Assembly (NCBI RefSeq): GCF_004123905.1
Contig: NZ_MZXW01000050.1
Coordinates: 186,001 to 250,000 of the forward strand
From: Bradyrhizobium betae
Lineage (GTDB): Bacteria > Pseudomonadota > Alphaproteobacteria > Rhizobiales > Xanthobacteraceae
DNA: 64,000 bases
Direction: 5' to 3'
Shown one piece after another: positions 6,741-15,709 of the stretch. Both the position numbers and the translations under genes were made by a program. The notes below the pieces were generated by a model. The model made no database searches. It had not been told where the DNA came from and saw only the letters and a program-made list of their open reading frames with translations. The first letter of the stretch is position 1; each line of letters opens with the position of its first letter.

Positions 6741-9584
6741 TCAATTCAGCGCGACCAGGAGATCCCTGGCGGCCACGAGATCGCGGCTCTGGAGCCCCTC
6801 CTGGTACCGCGCGACGAGCGGGGCGAGCAGGTCTCGTGCTTCGCCGGCCTTTCCGGTTTGGCGCCAGAGCTGGCCGAGGCTGATCGCCCCCCGCAGCTCC
6901 CAGCCGAGCGCGCATTGCCGCCGCGACAGATCCAGCGATTTCCGCAGGCAATGCTCGGCCTCCGCGGCATCACCTGATTGCACCAGGATGTCGCCTTTGA
7001 CCCGGAGCATCTCCGGCATGTCGAAGGATTCGCCGTGATCGGGGATCTCGGCGATGGCCTCGTTGATCGTCCGCAGGGCCTCATCAAGCTGGTTCTGCGC
7101 CCCGAGCCCCTCGGCGAGCGCCGTCGCGAACACCGTCGTCATGATCCGGTGCCGCGTGGCATACAACGTGGCCTGGCTGCGGCGAAGATGCTCGATCCCC
7201 CCATCGACGTCGCCGCGACGCAGCAGCAGCTTGCCCTTCTGGCCGATGCCGACCGCATGATAGGGGCCGAGGAAGTGCCGCGCGGAATGATCGATCAACC
7301 GCTCGATCAGGGTTTCGGCATTGGCCCAGTCGCCAACCCAGAGGAACACGTAGATGGTCCAGATCAGGGCGATGCCGAGGGTGAGCGGCTGTTCGAGCAG
7401 CTCGGCCTCGTGCACCGTGTATCTGGCCGCCTCGACCGCACGATCGGGCCGGCCGGTGAGCCAGAGCCCGCGCGCGAGCGCCACCAGCGCGACGATCCGG
7501 TCGTCATAGCCGAGATGCCCGATGTTCAGCCGCTGCGAGCCGGGATTTTCCACCATCGCGCTTTGGCAGAACTGCACGGCCTTGTCCTGGTTGCCGATCA
7601 GATGATGCGCGACGCCCAGCATCCATTCCACGTTCAGTGCGGCGGCCGGATCGTTCAGCTTGCGCGCAACGCTCTCGCCCTGCGCGCCGGTGCTGAGCGC
7701 GCCGTGAAAATCTCCGACCCTGGTCAGGTAGATGTGCAATCCGCGCAGCAGCCACAGCTGCCAGTGCAAATCCTCGAGTTCCTGCGCAAGCTGGAGACTG
7801 CGCGTGAACGCCGAGCGAACCGCCTCGGTATTACCTTGCGTGAACATCACGGAGACGCCGAGCGCGGCCTGAAGAGTCATCTCCTGGCGGCTGTCCAATG
7901 TGTTCGCACCGGAAGCGGTCAGCGCCTGCTGCGTCCAGCGAAAACACTCCGTCAGCAAGGTCAGCTCGAGGAAGAACTGGGCGGCTGACGCCGCCAGATC
8001 CACGCCGATCGTCCGGTCGCCGCCGTCCGAAAAGCTCCAGGTCAGCGCGGCCCGGACATTGGGCAAATGGTCGGCATAGGGAAGGAAGCCGCCTGCGCTC
8101 TGCAGGCCAGAGGATTTGAGCGCGATGTCGCGGAGGACATCGCGGAAATACTCGGCGTGCGCACGCGCGACGCGGGTCGCTTCCCCGTTCTCGACCAGCT
8201 TGCCGCCGACAAAGGCGCGGGTGGTGTCGAGCAGGCGATAACGCAGCCGCCGCTCCGCGGGCGAGGTCGCGATCAGGGATTTCGAGAGCAGGTTCGAGAT
8301 CGCCTCGACCGCCTCGGGCTCGCCGATGCCCTGGCAGGCTGCGACGGCGAGCGCGGCCTCCAGCGTGAACGGCCCGACGAACACCGACAATCCGCGCAGC
8401 GTCGCGCTTTCGGCGGCCGGCAGCAAATCGTAGCTCCAGGCGAGCGCGGCGCTTAAGGTCTGGTGCCGCGGGATCGCGGTGCGCCGTCCCCGCCACAGCA
8501 GCGAGAAGCGGCTGTCGAGCAGCGAGGCGGTCCCGGCAATGCCATAAGCATTGACGCGTCCGGCCGCGAGCTCGATCGCGAGCGCGATGCCGTCCAGCCG
8601 CCGGCAGATCTCGGCGACGAGCGGCGCATCCTCCTCGCTCAGTTCGAATTCGCTCAGGCTCTCGGCAATGCGTTCCACGAAAAGCTGGCTTGCGGGATAG
8701 GCAAGGATGTCGGCGATGCCGAGCCCGTCGCGCTCCGGCGGGCAATCCAGCGGAAACAGCCGATGGACGCGTTCACCTTCGGTGCGAAAGGATTCGCGGC
8801 TGGTGGCGAGGATATGCAGCTCGGTTGCCTCGTGGACGATGCGCTCGGCCAAGGGTGCGAGTTCGTCGATGATGTGCTCGCAACTGTCGAACACCAGCAG
8901 CGTCCGCCGGTTGCGCAGGAACGTCAGCAGGCCCGGCATCGGGTCATCGGAATTGACGGTCAGGCCGAGCGCGGCCGCAATCGTTCCGGGAACGAGCCGG
9001 GCATCCGTCAGCGAGCCAAAATCGACGAAGCACACCTGGCCGCCGAAGGCTTCGACCTCGCGATGCGCGACCGCGAGAGCGACCGAGGTCTTGCCGATCC
9101 CGCCCGGGCCGACGATGGTGACGAAGCGATGCAGGCCGAGCCCGGCGGAAATCTTCTCGACGGCATCATCCCGCCCGATCATCCTCGCAAGCGGCGAGGG
9201 GAGCGCGTGGGGCGAAGCGACAGGCAGGCTGGCCCGGTTCTCCGAAGGTGCGGAGCGGAGCAGCGGGACGACAAAACAATAGCCGCGCCCGGGAACGTTG
9301 ACGACGTAGCGCGAGCTTTCGCCGGCATCCCCTAAGGCCTTGCGCAGTGTCGTGATGTGAAAGCGCAGGCTGCCTTCGTCGACGTTCACGTCGGACCAGA
9401 CCCGCTTGATCAACTCCCGCTTGTCCACGACCTCGCCGGCGCGCTCGGCGAGAAAAATCAGGATGTCGAGCGCGCGGCCGCCGAGATGAAGTGGGGCTCC
9501 GTCCTTCTCCAGCAGCCGCGATTTTGCAAACAGCCGGAATGGTCCGAAGGAAATCGCCGAATCCTGGTCGTTAGTGTCCGGCAC
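6741..9584 (-). CDS. Winged-helix regulator with STAND-type ATPase and TPR-like repeats (paralog 1)
   Basis: The 947-aa protein begins with an OmpR-type winged helix (about residues 10-108, ending NVPGRGYCFVVPL). An NB-ARC/AAA-type ATPase follows: Walker A GPGGIGKT (159-166) and Walker B LLVFDSCEH (229-237). The C-terminal half is long and helical with TPR-like character. This is the layout of signal-responsive STAND regulators, in which ATP-dependent oligomerisation controls DNA binding. The inducing signal is unknown. A close paralog lies at 12562-15411, with about 80% identity by eye over the first 108 residues and divergent repeat regions. It diverges from the kinase gene at 9910. A two-part palindromic element lies about 40-80 bp upstream and is shared with the paralog. 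Confidence 0.85.
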   Translation of the reverse strand: MPDTNDQDSAISFGPFRLFAKSRLLEKDGAPLHLGGRALDILIFLAERAGEVVDKRELIKRVWSDVNVDEGSLRFHITTLRKALGDAGESSRYVVNVPGRGYCFVVPLLRSAPSENRASLPVASPHALPSPLARMIGRDDAVEKISAGLGLHRFVTIVGPGGIGKTSVALAVAHREVEAFGGQVCFVDFGSLTDARLVPGTIAAALGLTVNSDDPMPGLLTFLRNRRTLLVFDSCEHIIDELAPLAERIVHEATELHILATSRESFRTEGERVHRLFPLDCPPERDGLGIADILAYPASQLFVERIAESLSEFELSEEDAPLVAEICRRLDGIALAIELAAGRVNAYGIAGTASLLDSRFSLLWRGRRTAIPRHQTLSAALAWSYDLLPAAESATLRGLSVFVGPFTLEAALAVAACQGIGEPEAVEAISNLLSKSLIATSPAERRLRYRLLDTTRAFVGGKLVENGEATRVARAHAEYFRDVLRDIALKSSGLQSAGGFLPYADHLPNVRAALTWSFSDGGDRTIGVDLAASAAQFFLELTLLTECFRWTQQALTASGANTLDSRQEMTLQAALGVSVMFTQGNTEAVRSAFTRSLQLAQELEDLHWQLWLLRGLHIYLTRVGDFHGALSTGAQGESVARKLNDPAAALNVEWMLGVAHHLIGNQDKAVQFCQSAMVENPGSQRLNIGHLGYDDRIVALVALARGLWLTGRPDRAVEAARYTVHEAELLEQPLTLGIALIWTIYVFLWVGDWANAETLIERLIDHSARHFLGPYHAVGIGQKGKLLLRRGDVDGGIEHLRRSQATLYATRHRIMTTVFATALAEGLGAQNQLDEALRTINEAIAEIPDHGESFDMPEMLRVKGDILVQSGDAAEAEHCLRKSLDLSRRQCALGWELRGAISLGQLWRQTGKAGEARDLLAPLVARYQEGLQSRDLVAARDLLVALN

Positions 9585-9909
9585 GGGCCAATGGTTCCAG
9601 CGAAAGGGCTAAGTCTGTACTTTGGTCTACCAGAACGAGGTCGTCAGTAAACTGGTCGAAAGTGGCGAAATCGCGTGGTGATTGCTGCACGCATTGAGAA
9701 TAGTCGTCGCAAATTTCGCTTAAACGCGAACAGTTTACGACGCGACTGCGACAATCCGGCAGTGGGCTTGACCGTCGCGGCGACAGTCTCTGACGCCTGG
9801 TTGTGAGGTGCCGATCATAACAGAATCTTGCAACGTCTAACGAGCAAAACGCGCGCAACGCATCCAGTATCGCTTTCACGTTAGGTCCTATTCCCACGGG
9901 GAGGCTATC
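9585..9909. promoter_or_regulatory. Divergent promoter region, regulator paralog 1 / histidine kinase
   Basis: This 325-bp gap should carry promoters for both divergent genes. Recognisable content is the palindromic element at 9623-9662, on the regulator side, and GGGGAGG just before the kinase start at 9910. The remainder is unremarkable, mildly AT-richer DNA. Confidence 0.45.
9623..9662 (-). promoter_or_regulatory. Conserved upstream element of regulator paralog 1
   Basis: The plus strand reads TGGT-CT-ACCA (9623-9632), then about 12 bases later CAGT-AA-ACTG (9646-9655) and CGAAAG. The same arrangement occurs at 15453-15494, about the same distance upstream of the second paralog. 26 of 32 positions match over the core. 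The first palindrome differs in sequence between copies but keeps its symmetry, as an operator or RNA stem would. Confidence 0.55.
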
Positions 9910-10578
9910 ATGTCCGGTATCGGCTCCATGCCGAGCGGCGGCGCCGTTCGATCTCAATTCGTCGGCAGTCCTGACGATCAGTCGCGTGATTGGGAGCTGG
10001 TGCTGCGGGAGTCCCACCACCGCATGAAGAACACGCTGACGCTGCTCGGTGCGTCAGTTCGCCGCGATTTTTCGCGGGCGGGCACCAGGGATATGACAGG
10101 CGCAGTGGATCGGTTCGAGCGGCGCATCGTGGCCTTCGGCAGGCTCTATCAGCTCCTGTCCGACAGCGGCGAACCGTCGATGGTCTCCGTCGAGGCCTTC
10201 TTCGAAAATCTCTGCGGCGCGATCGCCGAAGCGGTGCTGGAGCCGGCGGGAATCCGTTGCGAGGCCGCGATCGAGAGCGGTACGCTGCCGGCATCGCAAT
10301 GCCATCGGCTCGCGCTGATGCTGACGGAGCTGGTTACGAACGCGGCAAAGCACGCCTTTCCGAACAAGAGCGGTGCGATGATCCGCATCGAGGTCGCGCG
10401 CCGTGACGGCGCCTGGGTCTGCACGGTCGCCGACAACGGCATCGGCGCGACCGCGCCGCTCCAGGGCATCGGCAGCCGCATCCTCGAAGGGCTCGCACGC
10501 AGCATCGACGCTCGGCTGCATGGCGAGGCGGGACAGGGCGGTACGCGCGTGACCATCGTGATGCCGGCCGCCGCTTGA
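9910..10578 (+). CDS. Sensor-less histidine kinase, HisKA_2/HWE-like
   Basis: The 222-aa protein consists almost wholly of a kinase core. The dimerisation helix with the phospho-acceptor is RESHHRMKNTLTLL (H36/H37), typical of the HisKA_2 family. ATP-binding motifs follow: N box ELVTNAAKHAF, VADNGIGA, and a C-terminal GQGGTRVTIVMP. No transmembrane or PAS sensor domain is present, so it must be soluble and take its input from a partner. Kinases of this family often act in alphaproteobacterial general-stress signalling; that role here is inference, supported by downstream genes for peroxide and methionine-oxidation repair. GGGGAGG stands 5 bases before the ATG. No response regulator is adjacent. 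Confidence 0.8.
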   Translation: MSGIGSMPSGGAVRSQFVGSPDDQSRDWELVLRESHHRMKNTLTLLGASVRRDFSRAGTRDMTGAVDRFERRIVAFGRLYQLLSDSGEPSMVSVEAFFENLCGAIAEAVLEPAGIRCEAAIESGTLPASQCHRLALMLTELVTNAAKHAFPNKSGAMIRIEVARRDGAWVCTVADNGIGATAPLQGIGSRILEGLARSIDARLHGEAGQGGTRVTIVMPAAA

Positions 10579-10609
10579 AATCGTCTCAACTCAAATCCGG
10601 GAGTTCGAC

Positions 10610-11311
10610 ATGACCACACTCGAAATCGACCGCGCCGCCGCGGCCAAGTCCTTGAACAAGTCTTCGACATCGCGCAGCGTAGATATGAAGCTCGAGATCG
10701 TCGTGATACCCGTGTCCGATGTCGACCGCGCCAAGGCGTTCTATGCGCGACTCGGCTGGCGACTGGATGCCGACTTCGCCTCCGGCGAGGAGTGGCGCGT
10801 GATCCAGTTTACGCCGCCGGGCTCGGCCTGCTCGGTGATCTTCGGCAAGAACGTCACAGCGGCGGCGCCCGGTTCGGTGCGCGGGTTGTACTTGATTGTC
10901 TCCGATCTGGAGGCCGCACGACAGGATCTGCTCGGTCGCGGCATCGAGGTCAGCGAGCCGTTCCACGGCGCTGGCGATGTTCACGCCGGACCCGACGAGC
11001 CATATCTGTTCGGCAGCGTTCGCGTCAGCGGTGCTGATCCCAAGCGCGGCAGCTACAGCTCATTCGCCTCGTTCACCGATCCCGACGGCAATGGCTGGCT
11101 GTTCCAGGAAATTACCACACGACTGCCCGGGCGCATCGAGGCCGACGGTACGAATTTCGCTTCGACAGCAGATCTCGCCGCAACGTTGCGCCGCGCGGCG
11201 GCGGCGCATGGCGAGCACGAGAAGCGGACCGGCGGTCACGACGAGAATTGGGCCGACTGGTACGCCGACTACATCGTGCGCGAGCAGGCCGGCCAGCCGC
11301 TGCCGTCCTGA
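10610..11311 (+). CDS. VOC (glyoxalase/bleomycin-resistance fold) family protein
   Basis: The 233-aa product has a VOC domain from about residue 26 (MKLEIVVIPVSDVDRAKAFYARLGWRL) to FTDPDGNGWLFQEI at about 155-165. A charged C-terminal helix of about 65 residues follows, rich in Ala, His and Glu. VOC proteins are metal-dependent lyases, dioxygenases or drug-binding proteins; the reaction cannot be told from this sequence. GGGAG sits 8 bases before the ATG at 10610, favouring that start over the internal ATG at 10685. It is 31 bp downstream of the kinase gene and likely co-transcribed with it. Confidence 0.8.
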   Translation: MTTLEIDRAAAAKSLNKSSTSRSVDMKLEIVVIPVSDVDRAKAFYARLGWRLDADFASGEEWRVIQFTPPGSACSVIFGKNVTAAAPGSVRGLYLIVSDLEAARQDLLGRGIEVSEPFHGAGDVHAGPDEPYLFGSVRVSGADPKRGSYSSFASFTDPDGNGWLFQEITTRLPGRIEADGTNFASTADLAATLRRAAAAHGEHEKRTGGHDENWADWYADYIVREQAGQPLPS

Positions 11312-11477
11312 AGCTGCGACATTCTCCGATTACGGCGCGCGATGACTGACCTCATCGCACGCGCCTTGCCGGAACCGCTGCGGCGTTCGGCAGGTTGGAA
11401 CGGCGAGGGCGGTCGTGCCAATGTCGCTTTCCTTCGGTACGGAGCGCCGGTGCTGAAATCAAACAAGGAGAACCACG

Positions 11478-11900
11478 ATGATCCGCAAGGCAACTGCAGT
11501 TTGGAAGGGCACGGGCCGCGATGGCACTGGCCATATCTCCAGCGAATCCGGCGTGCTCGCTGACACGCCCTATTCGTTCAAGACCCGCTTCGAGAACGAG
11601 AAGGGCACCAATCCCGAGGAATTGATCGCAGCCGCCCATGCCGGCTGTTTTACCATGGCGCTGGCCTTCGGCCTTCAGATGGCGGGTTTCACGCCGGATG
11701 AGCTTTCGACGGAGGCTGCCGTCACGCTGGAGCCCGAAGGCAAGGGTTTCAAGATCAGCAAGTCGGCGCTCACCCTGCGCGCCAAGGTGCCGAATCTCGA
11801 CGATGCAGGATTCGCCAAGATCGCCGGCGAGGCCGAAAAAAACTGCCCGGTGTCGAAAGTGCTCAATGCCGCCATCACGCTCGACGCCAAGCTGGGATAG
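11478..11900 (+). CDS. osmC: OsmC-family hydroperoxide reductase
   Basis: The 140-aa protein matches OsmC along its whole length. The two redox cysteines are present: C57 in AAAHAGCFTMAL and C123 in KNCPVSKVL. OsmC proteins reduce organic hydroperoxides in the cytoplasm using a dithiol cycle. AAGGAG lies about 10 bases before the ATG. A 14-bp hairpin follows the gene (11919-11949). The location between a VOC protein and MsrA fits an oxidative-stress cassette. Confidence 0.9.
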   Translation: MIRKATAVWKGTGRDGTGHISSESGVLADTPYSFKTRFENEKGTNPEELIAAAHAGCFTMALAFGLQMAGFTPDELSTEAAVTLEPEGKGFKISKSALTLRAKVPNLDDAGFAKIAGEAEKNCPVSKVLNAAITLDAKLG

Positions 11901-11918
11901 AGGCTGGCGTTCGATCGC

Positions 11919-11949
11919 TGTCCATCCGGTTCTCGGAACCGGGTGGACA
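11919..11949 (+). terminator. Hairpin after osmC
   Basis: Arms TGTCCATCCGGTTC (11919-11932) and GAACCGGGTGGACA (11936-11949) pair over 14 positions with one G-T wobble around a 3-base loop. No T-run follows, so it may be an mRNA-protecting hairpin or a Rho-linked end rather than an intrinsic terminator. Confidence 0.5.
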
Positions 11950-12035
11950 TAGGCGAACTGCCCGGCTTTCGGCGGGGCCGCCGAGGGCTTATGATATATG
12001 AGACGCAGAACGGACAGACAGTTGGGAGCGGACAG

Positions 12036-12551
12036 ATGACGACAGAGCGCGCAGTTTTGGCCGGGGGCTGCTTCTGGGGCATGCAGGATCTCATCCGCAA
12101 GCAGCCGGGAGTCATCTCGACCCGCGTCGGCTACACCGGCGGCCACGTCAAGAACGCCACTTACCGCAACCATGAAGGCCACGCCGAAGCGATCGAGATC
12201 ATCTTCAATCCGGCGAAGACCAGTTTTCGAACCATGCTGGAGTTCTTCTTCCAGATCCACGACCCGACCACGCTCAACCGTCAAGGCAACGATCTCGGCA
12301 CGAGCTACCGCTCGGCGATCTTCTATGCCAGCGAAGAGCAGAAGCGGGTCGCCGAGGACACCATCGCCGATGTCAATGCGTCCGGCCTTTGGCCCGGCAA
12401 GGCGGTGACCGAGGTCGCGCCCGCCGGCGAGTTCTGGGAGGCCGAGCCCGAGCATCAGGATTATCTCGAGCGTTATCCCGACGGCTACACCTGCCACTTC
12501 ATCCGGCCCGACTGGAAGCTGCCGCGGCGCGCGGCCGCCGTGGGAGGCTGA
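12036..12551 (+). CDS. msrA: Peptide-methionine (S)-S-oxide reductase
   Basis: The 171-aa protein starts MTTERAVLAGGCFWG, with the catalytic cysteine C12 in the GCFWG motif that defines MsrA. Further family blocks include GYTGGHVKNATYRNHEGHAEAIEI, FFFQIHDPTTLNRQGNDLGTSYRS and EAEPEHQDYLERYP. It reduces methionine-S-sulfoxide in proteins and free methionine. I chose the ATG at 12036 because the family homology begins there and GGGAG precedes it. It converges on the second regulator paralog 10 bp downstream. With OsmC it forms an oxidative-damage repair pair. Confidence 0.95.
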   Translation: MTTERAVLAGGCFWGMQDLIRKQPGVISTRVGYTGGHVKNATYRNHEGHAEAIEIIFNPAKTSFRTMLEFFFQIHDPTTLNRQGNDLGTSYRSAIFYASEEQKRVAEDTIADVNASGLWPGKAVTEVAPAGEFWEAEPEHQDYLERYPDGYTCHFIRPDWKLPRRAAAVGG

Positions 12552-12561
12552 GCGCGTACGG

Positions 12562-15411
12562 TCAGGTCCGCAATTGCGCGATCAGATCGCGGGCAGCGCG
12601 CATGTCGGCGATGTCGGCGCCCTCCGTGAACGGTCCGGAGACCTTCTCCAGCATAGCCAGAGCGTCCGCGCTCCGGCCCGCACCGATGATGGAGCGCGCG
12701 AGGCTGGTCGCGCAGCGCAGCTCCCAGAAGCGGGCGCCTTGCTGAGCGGCCATCTCCATGGCCTCGCGAAAGCGCGCTTCGGCGTCGCCCGCATGCCGCG
12801 CGCTCCGGAGCATCAACTCGCCCTTGATGCGGATCAGCTCCGGCAGATACCAGAGCTCCTGCCGGTCGTTGCAGCGGGCGAGGACGTCCCCGATCATCTC
12901 GAGGCCGCGGTCGACCTGGTCGGCCTCCCCGAAACATGCGGCGAGTTCGCCGAGCAGGGGCAGGAAGCGCGGCAGGAAGCGGGCATCGCCGGCGCGGTTG
13001 AGCTCTTCGCGCAGCAGCGGCAGGCCGGCCGCCGCACTGCCGCGCTTCGCCGCGACCGCCGCATTGAAGGCACGGGCCCACAGGCCCCACAGCCGGATCG
13101 CGTGGCGCTCGGTGTGTTCGAGCAGCTCGGTGCCGTGACGTTCCGCGGCGTCGAAATCGCCCGCCCAGAACGCGATCGGGCAGGCCGCCTGTCCCAGCAC
13201 GCTGCAGAAGGTCAATGCGTGGTCGTTGGCGCGGCCTTCGTCGATGTTTCTGGCCGCGAGCGCCTGGGCCTGGTCGGCGAGACCTTGCAGCCAAAGGATG
13301 CGGGCGCGGAAATATTGCGTGGATATTCGCAAGTCGAGCGGGAAGATTTTTGGCTTCTCCGTCAGGACATGCAGCGAGGCATTGACGCGGTCGATGCGAA
13401 CGCGCGCACCGTTCTGGTCGCCGAGATAGTGCAGCGCGACGGCCATCAGCCGGTCGCTCAGCATGGGGTCGGTCTTGTCGGGCGAGTTCGCCGCGGCGTT
13501 CGCAAACCGATCGGCCAGCGCGCGCGCCTTGCCGAACTGGCCGTTGTTGAACTGGTCGATGCACAAGCCCCAGAGCGCGCGCAGGCGGAAGTCCTTGTCG
13601 TCGAGCCTGTCGGCGAGCTCGAGCGTGGTCTCGAGGATCGGGCGCGCTTCGCGCGCGCGGCCCTCGCCATACATCAGCGACCAGCCGAGCGCCGACAGCA
13701 GCTGCATGCGGAGACGGTCGTTGCCGGTATCGCCGAGTGCGGCGAGGGCTGTTTTGGCACGCTCGCGGCATTCGGCGAACAGCGACAGGCGGATCCACAA
13801 CGTCACCGCGACCGCTGTCAGCGCGATCCCGAGCGCAGCGTCGCCGTCGGGACCGAAGGCCCAGTTCAATGCCGTGCGCACATTGTCGAGCTCCGCGCCA
13901 TAGATGCTGAGCCATTCCGGCTGCGGCGTCGATGTGTCGGTCTCCGCACGCGCGAAGAAGTCGCGAAAATGCTCGGCGTGGCGCCGCGCGACCTGCCTGG
14001 TTTCACCGAGCTCGTTGAGCTTGCCATGCGCGTAGGAGCGCGTGGTGTCGAGTAGCCGGTAGCGCAGCGTCCGCGACCCCGACGGCGAGATCAGGGATTT
14101 GGTGACCAGACTGTCGATCGCCTCGAGGGTTTCCGAGACGCTCAGGCCCTCGCCCGCAGCAACCGTGGCGGCGGCGTCTGGCGCGAAGGGGCCGGCGAAG
14201 ACGGACAGTCGCCGCAAGGTGGCGCTCTCGGCCGGGGGCAGGAGATCGTAGCTCCAGTCGAGCGCGGCGGCGAGCGTCTGGTGCCGCGGCACGGCGGTGC
14301 GCCGTCCGCGCCATTGCAGCGAGAAGCGGCTGTCGAGCAGGGATGCCGTGCCCGCGATGCCATACGCATTGACGCGGCCCGCCGCGAGCTCGATCGCGAG
14401 CGCGATGCCATCGAGCCGGCGGCAGATGCTCGCGACCAGCGGAGCTTCTTCGGCGCTGAGCTGGAACGGACCCGAGCTCTGCGCGATGCGCTCCACGAAG
14501 AGTTGAGCCGCGGGGTAGCCGAGGACCTCTTCGACGCTCAGATCCTCGCGCTCCGGCGGACAATCCAGCGGGAAGAGCCGGAAGATGCGCTCGCCTTCGC
14601 TCCGGAACGATTCGCGGCTGGTTGCGAGAACGCGCAGCTGCGGCGCGTCGCGAACGAAGCGCTCGACGAGCGGGGCCAACGCATCCAGCACATGCTCGCA
14701 ACTGTCGAAGATCAGCAAAGCGGGGCCGGTCTTCAGGAATGTCAGCAGGGCCGGCGTCGGATCCTCCGCGCTGATGGTCAGCCCGAGCGCGGAGGCGATG
14801 CTCGTTGCGATATGGCTGGAATCCCGCAATGGACCGAAGTCGACAAAGAACACGCGCCCGCCGAAATCGGCCGAGCGGCGATGCCCGACGGTGACGGCGA
14901 CCGCGGTCTTGCCGATGCCGCCCGGGCCGACCACGGTCATGAAACGATAGAGCGACAGTCCGTTCGAGATCTTCTCGATGACCTCCTCGCGTCCGACCAT
15001 CTTCGCGAGCTGAATGGGCAGGGAGCGAAGGGGCGCGATCTCGCCGGAGATCGGTGCAGGCTGCGCGGCCGGCGGGGCCACGTGGGCGAGCGAGGCGACG
15101 AAGCAATAGCCGCGGCCGGGGACGTTGACGACATAACGGGCCGACTTGCCGGTATCGCCGAGTGCCTTGCGCAGCGCTGCGACGTGGAAGCGCAGGCTGC
15201 CCTCGTCGACATTGACGTCGGCCCAGATGCGCTTGACCAGCTCTCGCTTGTCGACGACTTCGCCGGGGCGCTCGGCCAGGAAGATGAGAATGTCGAGCGC
15301 ACGGCCCCCGACATGAAGCGGCGCGCCGTCCTTCTGCAGGAGACGCGATTTTGGAAACAGCCGAAATGGCCCAAATGAAATGGCCGAGTTTTCGTTATTA
15401 AGTATTGGCAC
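12562..15411 (-). CDS. Winged-helix regulator with STAND-type ATPase and TPR-like repeats (paralog 2)
   Basis: The 949-aa protein has the same layout as the gene at 6741-9584: OmpR-type winged helix (about 10-108), NB-ARC-like ATPase (Walker A GPGGIGKT at about 164-171, Walker B LLIFDSCEH) and a long helical-repeat C-terminus. Segments such as GTASLLDSRFSL and RGRRTAVPRHQTL are nearly identical in the two proteins, while the repeat halves differ, as expected if the DNA target is shared but the sensed signal is not. It diverges from the Bug-type gene at 15710. A shared palindromic element lies upstream (15453-15494). Confidence 0.85.
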   Translation of the reverse strand: MPILNNENSAISFGPFRLFPKSRLLQKDGAPLHVGGRALDILIFLAERPGEVVDKRELVKRIWADVNVDEGSLRFHVAALRKALGDTGKSARYVVNVPGRGYCFVASLAHVAPPAAQPAPISGEIAPLRSLPIQLAKMVGREEVIEKISNGLSLYRFMTVVGPGGIGKTAVAVTVGHRRSADFGGRVFFVDFGPLRDSSHIATSIASALGLTISAEDPTPALLTFLKTGPALLIFDSCEHVLDALAPLVERFVRDAPQLRVLATSRESFRSEGERIFRLFPLDCPPEREDLSVEEVLGYPAAQLFVERIAQSSGPFQLSAEEAPLVASICRRLDGIALAIELAAGRVNAYGIAGTASLLDSRFSLQWRGRRTAVPRHQTLAAALDWSYDLLPPAESATLRRLSVFAGPFAPDAAATVAAGEGLSVSETLEAIDSLVTKSLISPSGSRTLRYRLLDTTRSYAHGKLNELGETRQVARRHAEHFRDFFARAETDTSTPQPEWLSIYGAELDNVRTALNWAFGPDGDAALGIALTAVAVTLWIRLSLFAECRERAKTALAALGDTGNDRLRMQLLSALGWSLMYGEGRAREARPILETTLELADRLDDKDFRLRALWGLCIDQFNNGQFGKARALADRFANAAANSPDKTDPMLSDRLMAVALHYLGDQNGARVRIDRVNASLHVLTEKPKIFPLDLRISTQYFRARILWLQGLADQAQALAARNIDEGRANDHALTFCSVLGQAACPIAFWAGDFDAAERHGTELLEHTERHAIRLWGLWARAFNAAVAAKRGSAAAGLPLLREELNRAGDARFLPRFLPLLGELAACFGEADQVDRGLEMIGDVLARCNDRQELWYLPELIRIKGELMLRSARHAGDAEARFREAMEMAAQQGARFWELRCATSLARSIIGAGRSADALAMLEKVSGPFTEGADIADMRAARDLIAQLRT

Positions 15412-15452
15412 GCGCCATTGCCCCCGCGACGGGAGTCAAAAGGTATTACTTT

Positions 15453-15494
15453 TCTGCTCTAGCAGAACGATGCGTACAGTAAACTGGCCGAAAG
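15453..15494 (-). promoter_or_regulatory. Conserved upstream element of regulator paralog 2
   Basis: The plus strand reads TCTGCT-CT-AGCAGA (15453-15466), then CAGT-AA-ACTG (15477-15486) and CGAAAG, starting 42 bp upstream of the gene start. It matches the element at 9623-9662 in order, spacing and most bases. Confidence 0.55.
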
Positions 15495-15709
15495 GGAGTG
15501 GGGCAGGTCTGGCAGCCCTGCGTGGATGGCGTGGGTCGGTTGATTGTTTGAAATAACGCCTTAAACGTAATGACTTACGTTGTACGCCGGACCGATAATG
15601 GCCGGGCTCTTACCCGGATGGAGCATTGACGGCGATCGAGAATTGCTGCGATGGGACGGTCGGGAGCCGGTCCCGCCTCGACAGTGACACCCGCTTCCGG
15701 AATTGAGAT

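Noticed and set aside
12574..14055. 493-codon plus-strand frame antisense to regulator paralog 2
   Set aside because: It is a shadow of the opposite-strand gene, rich in Arg/Ala/Gly with no recognised domain.
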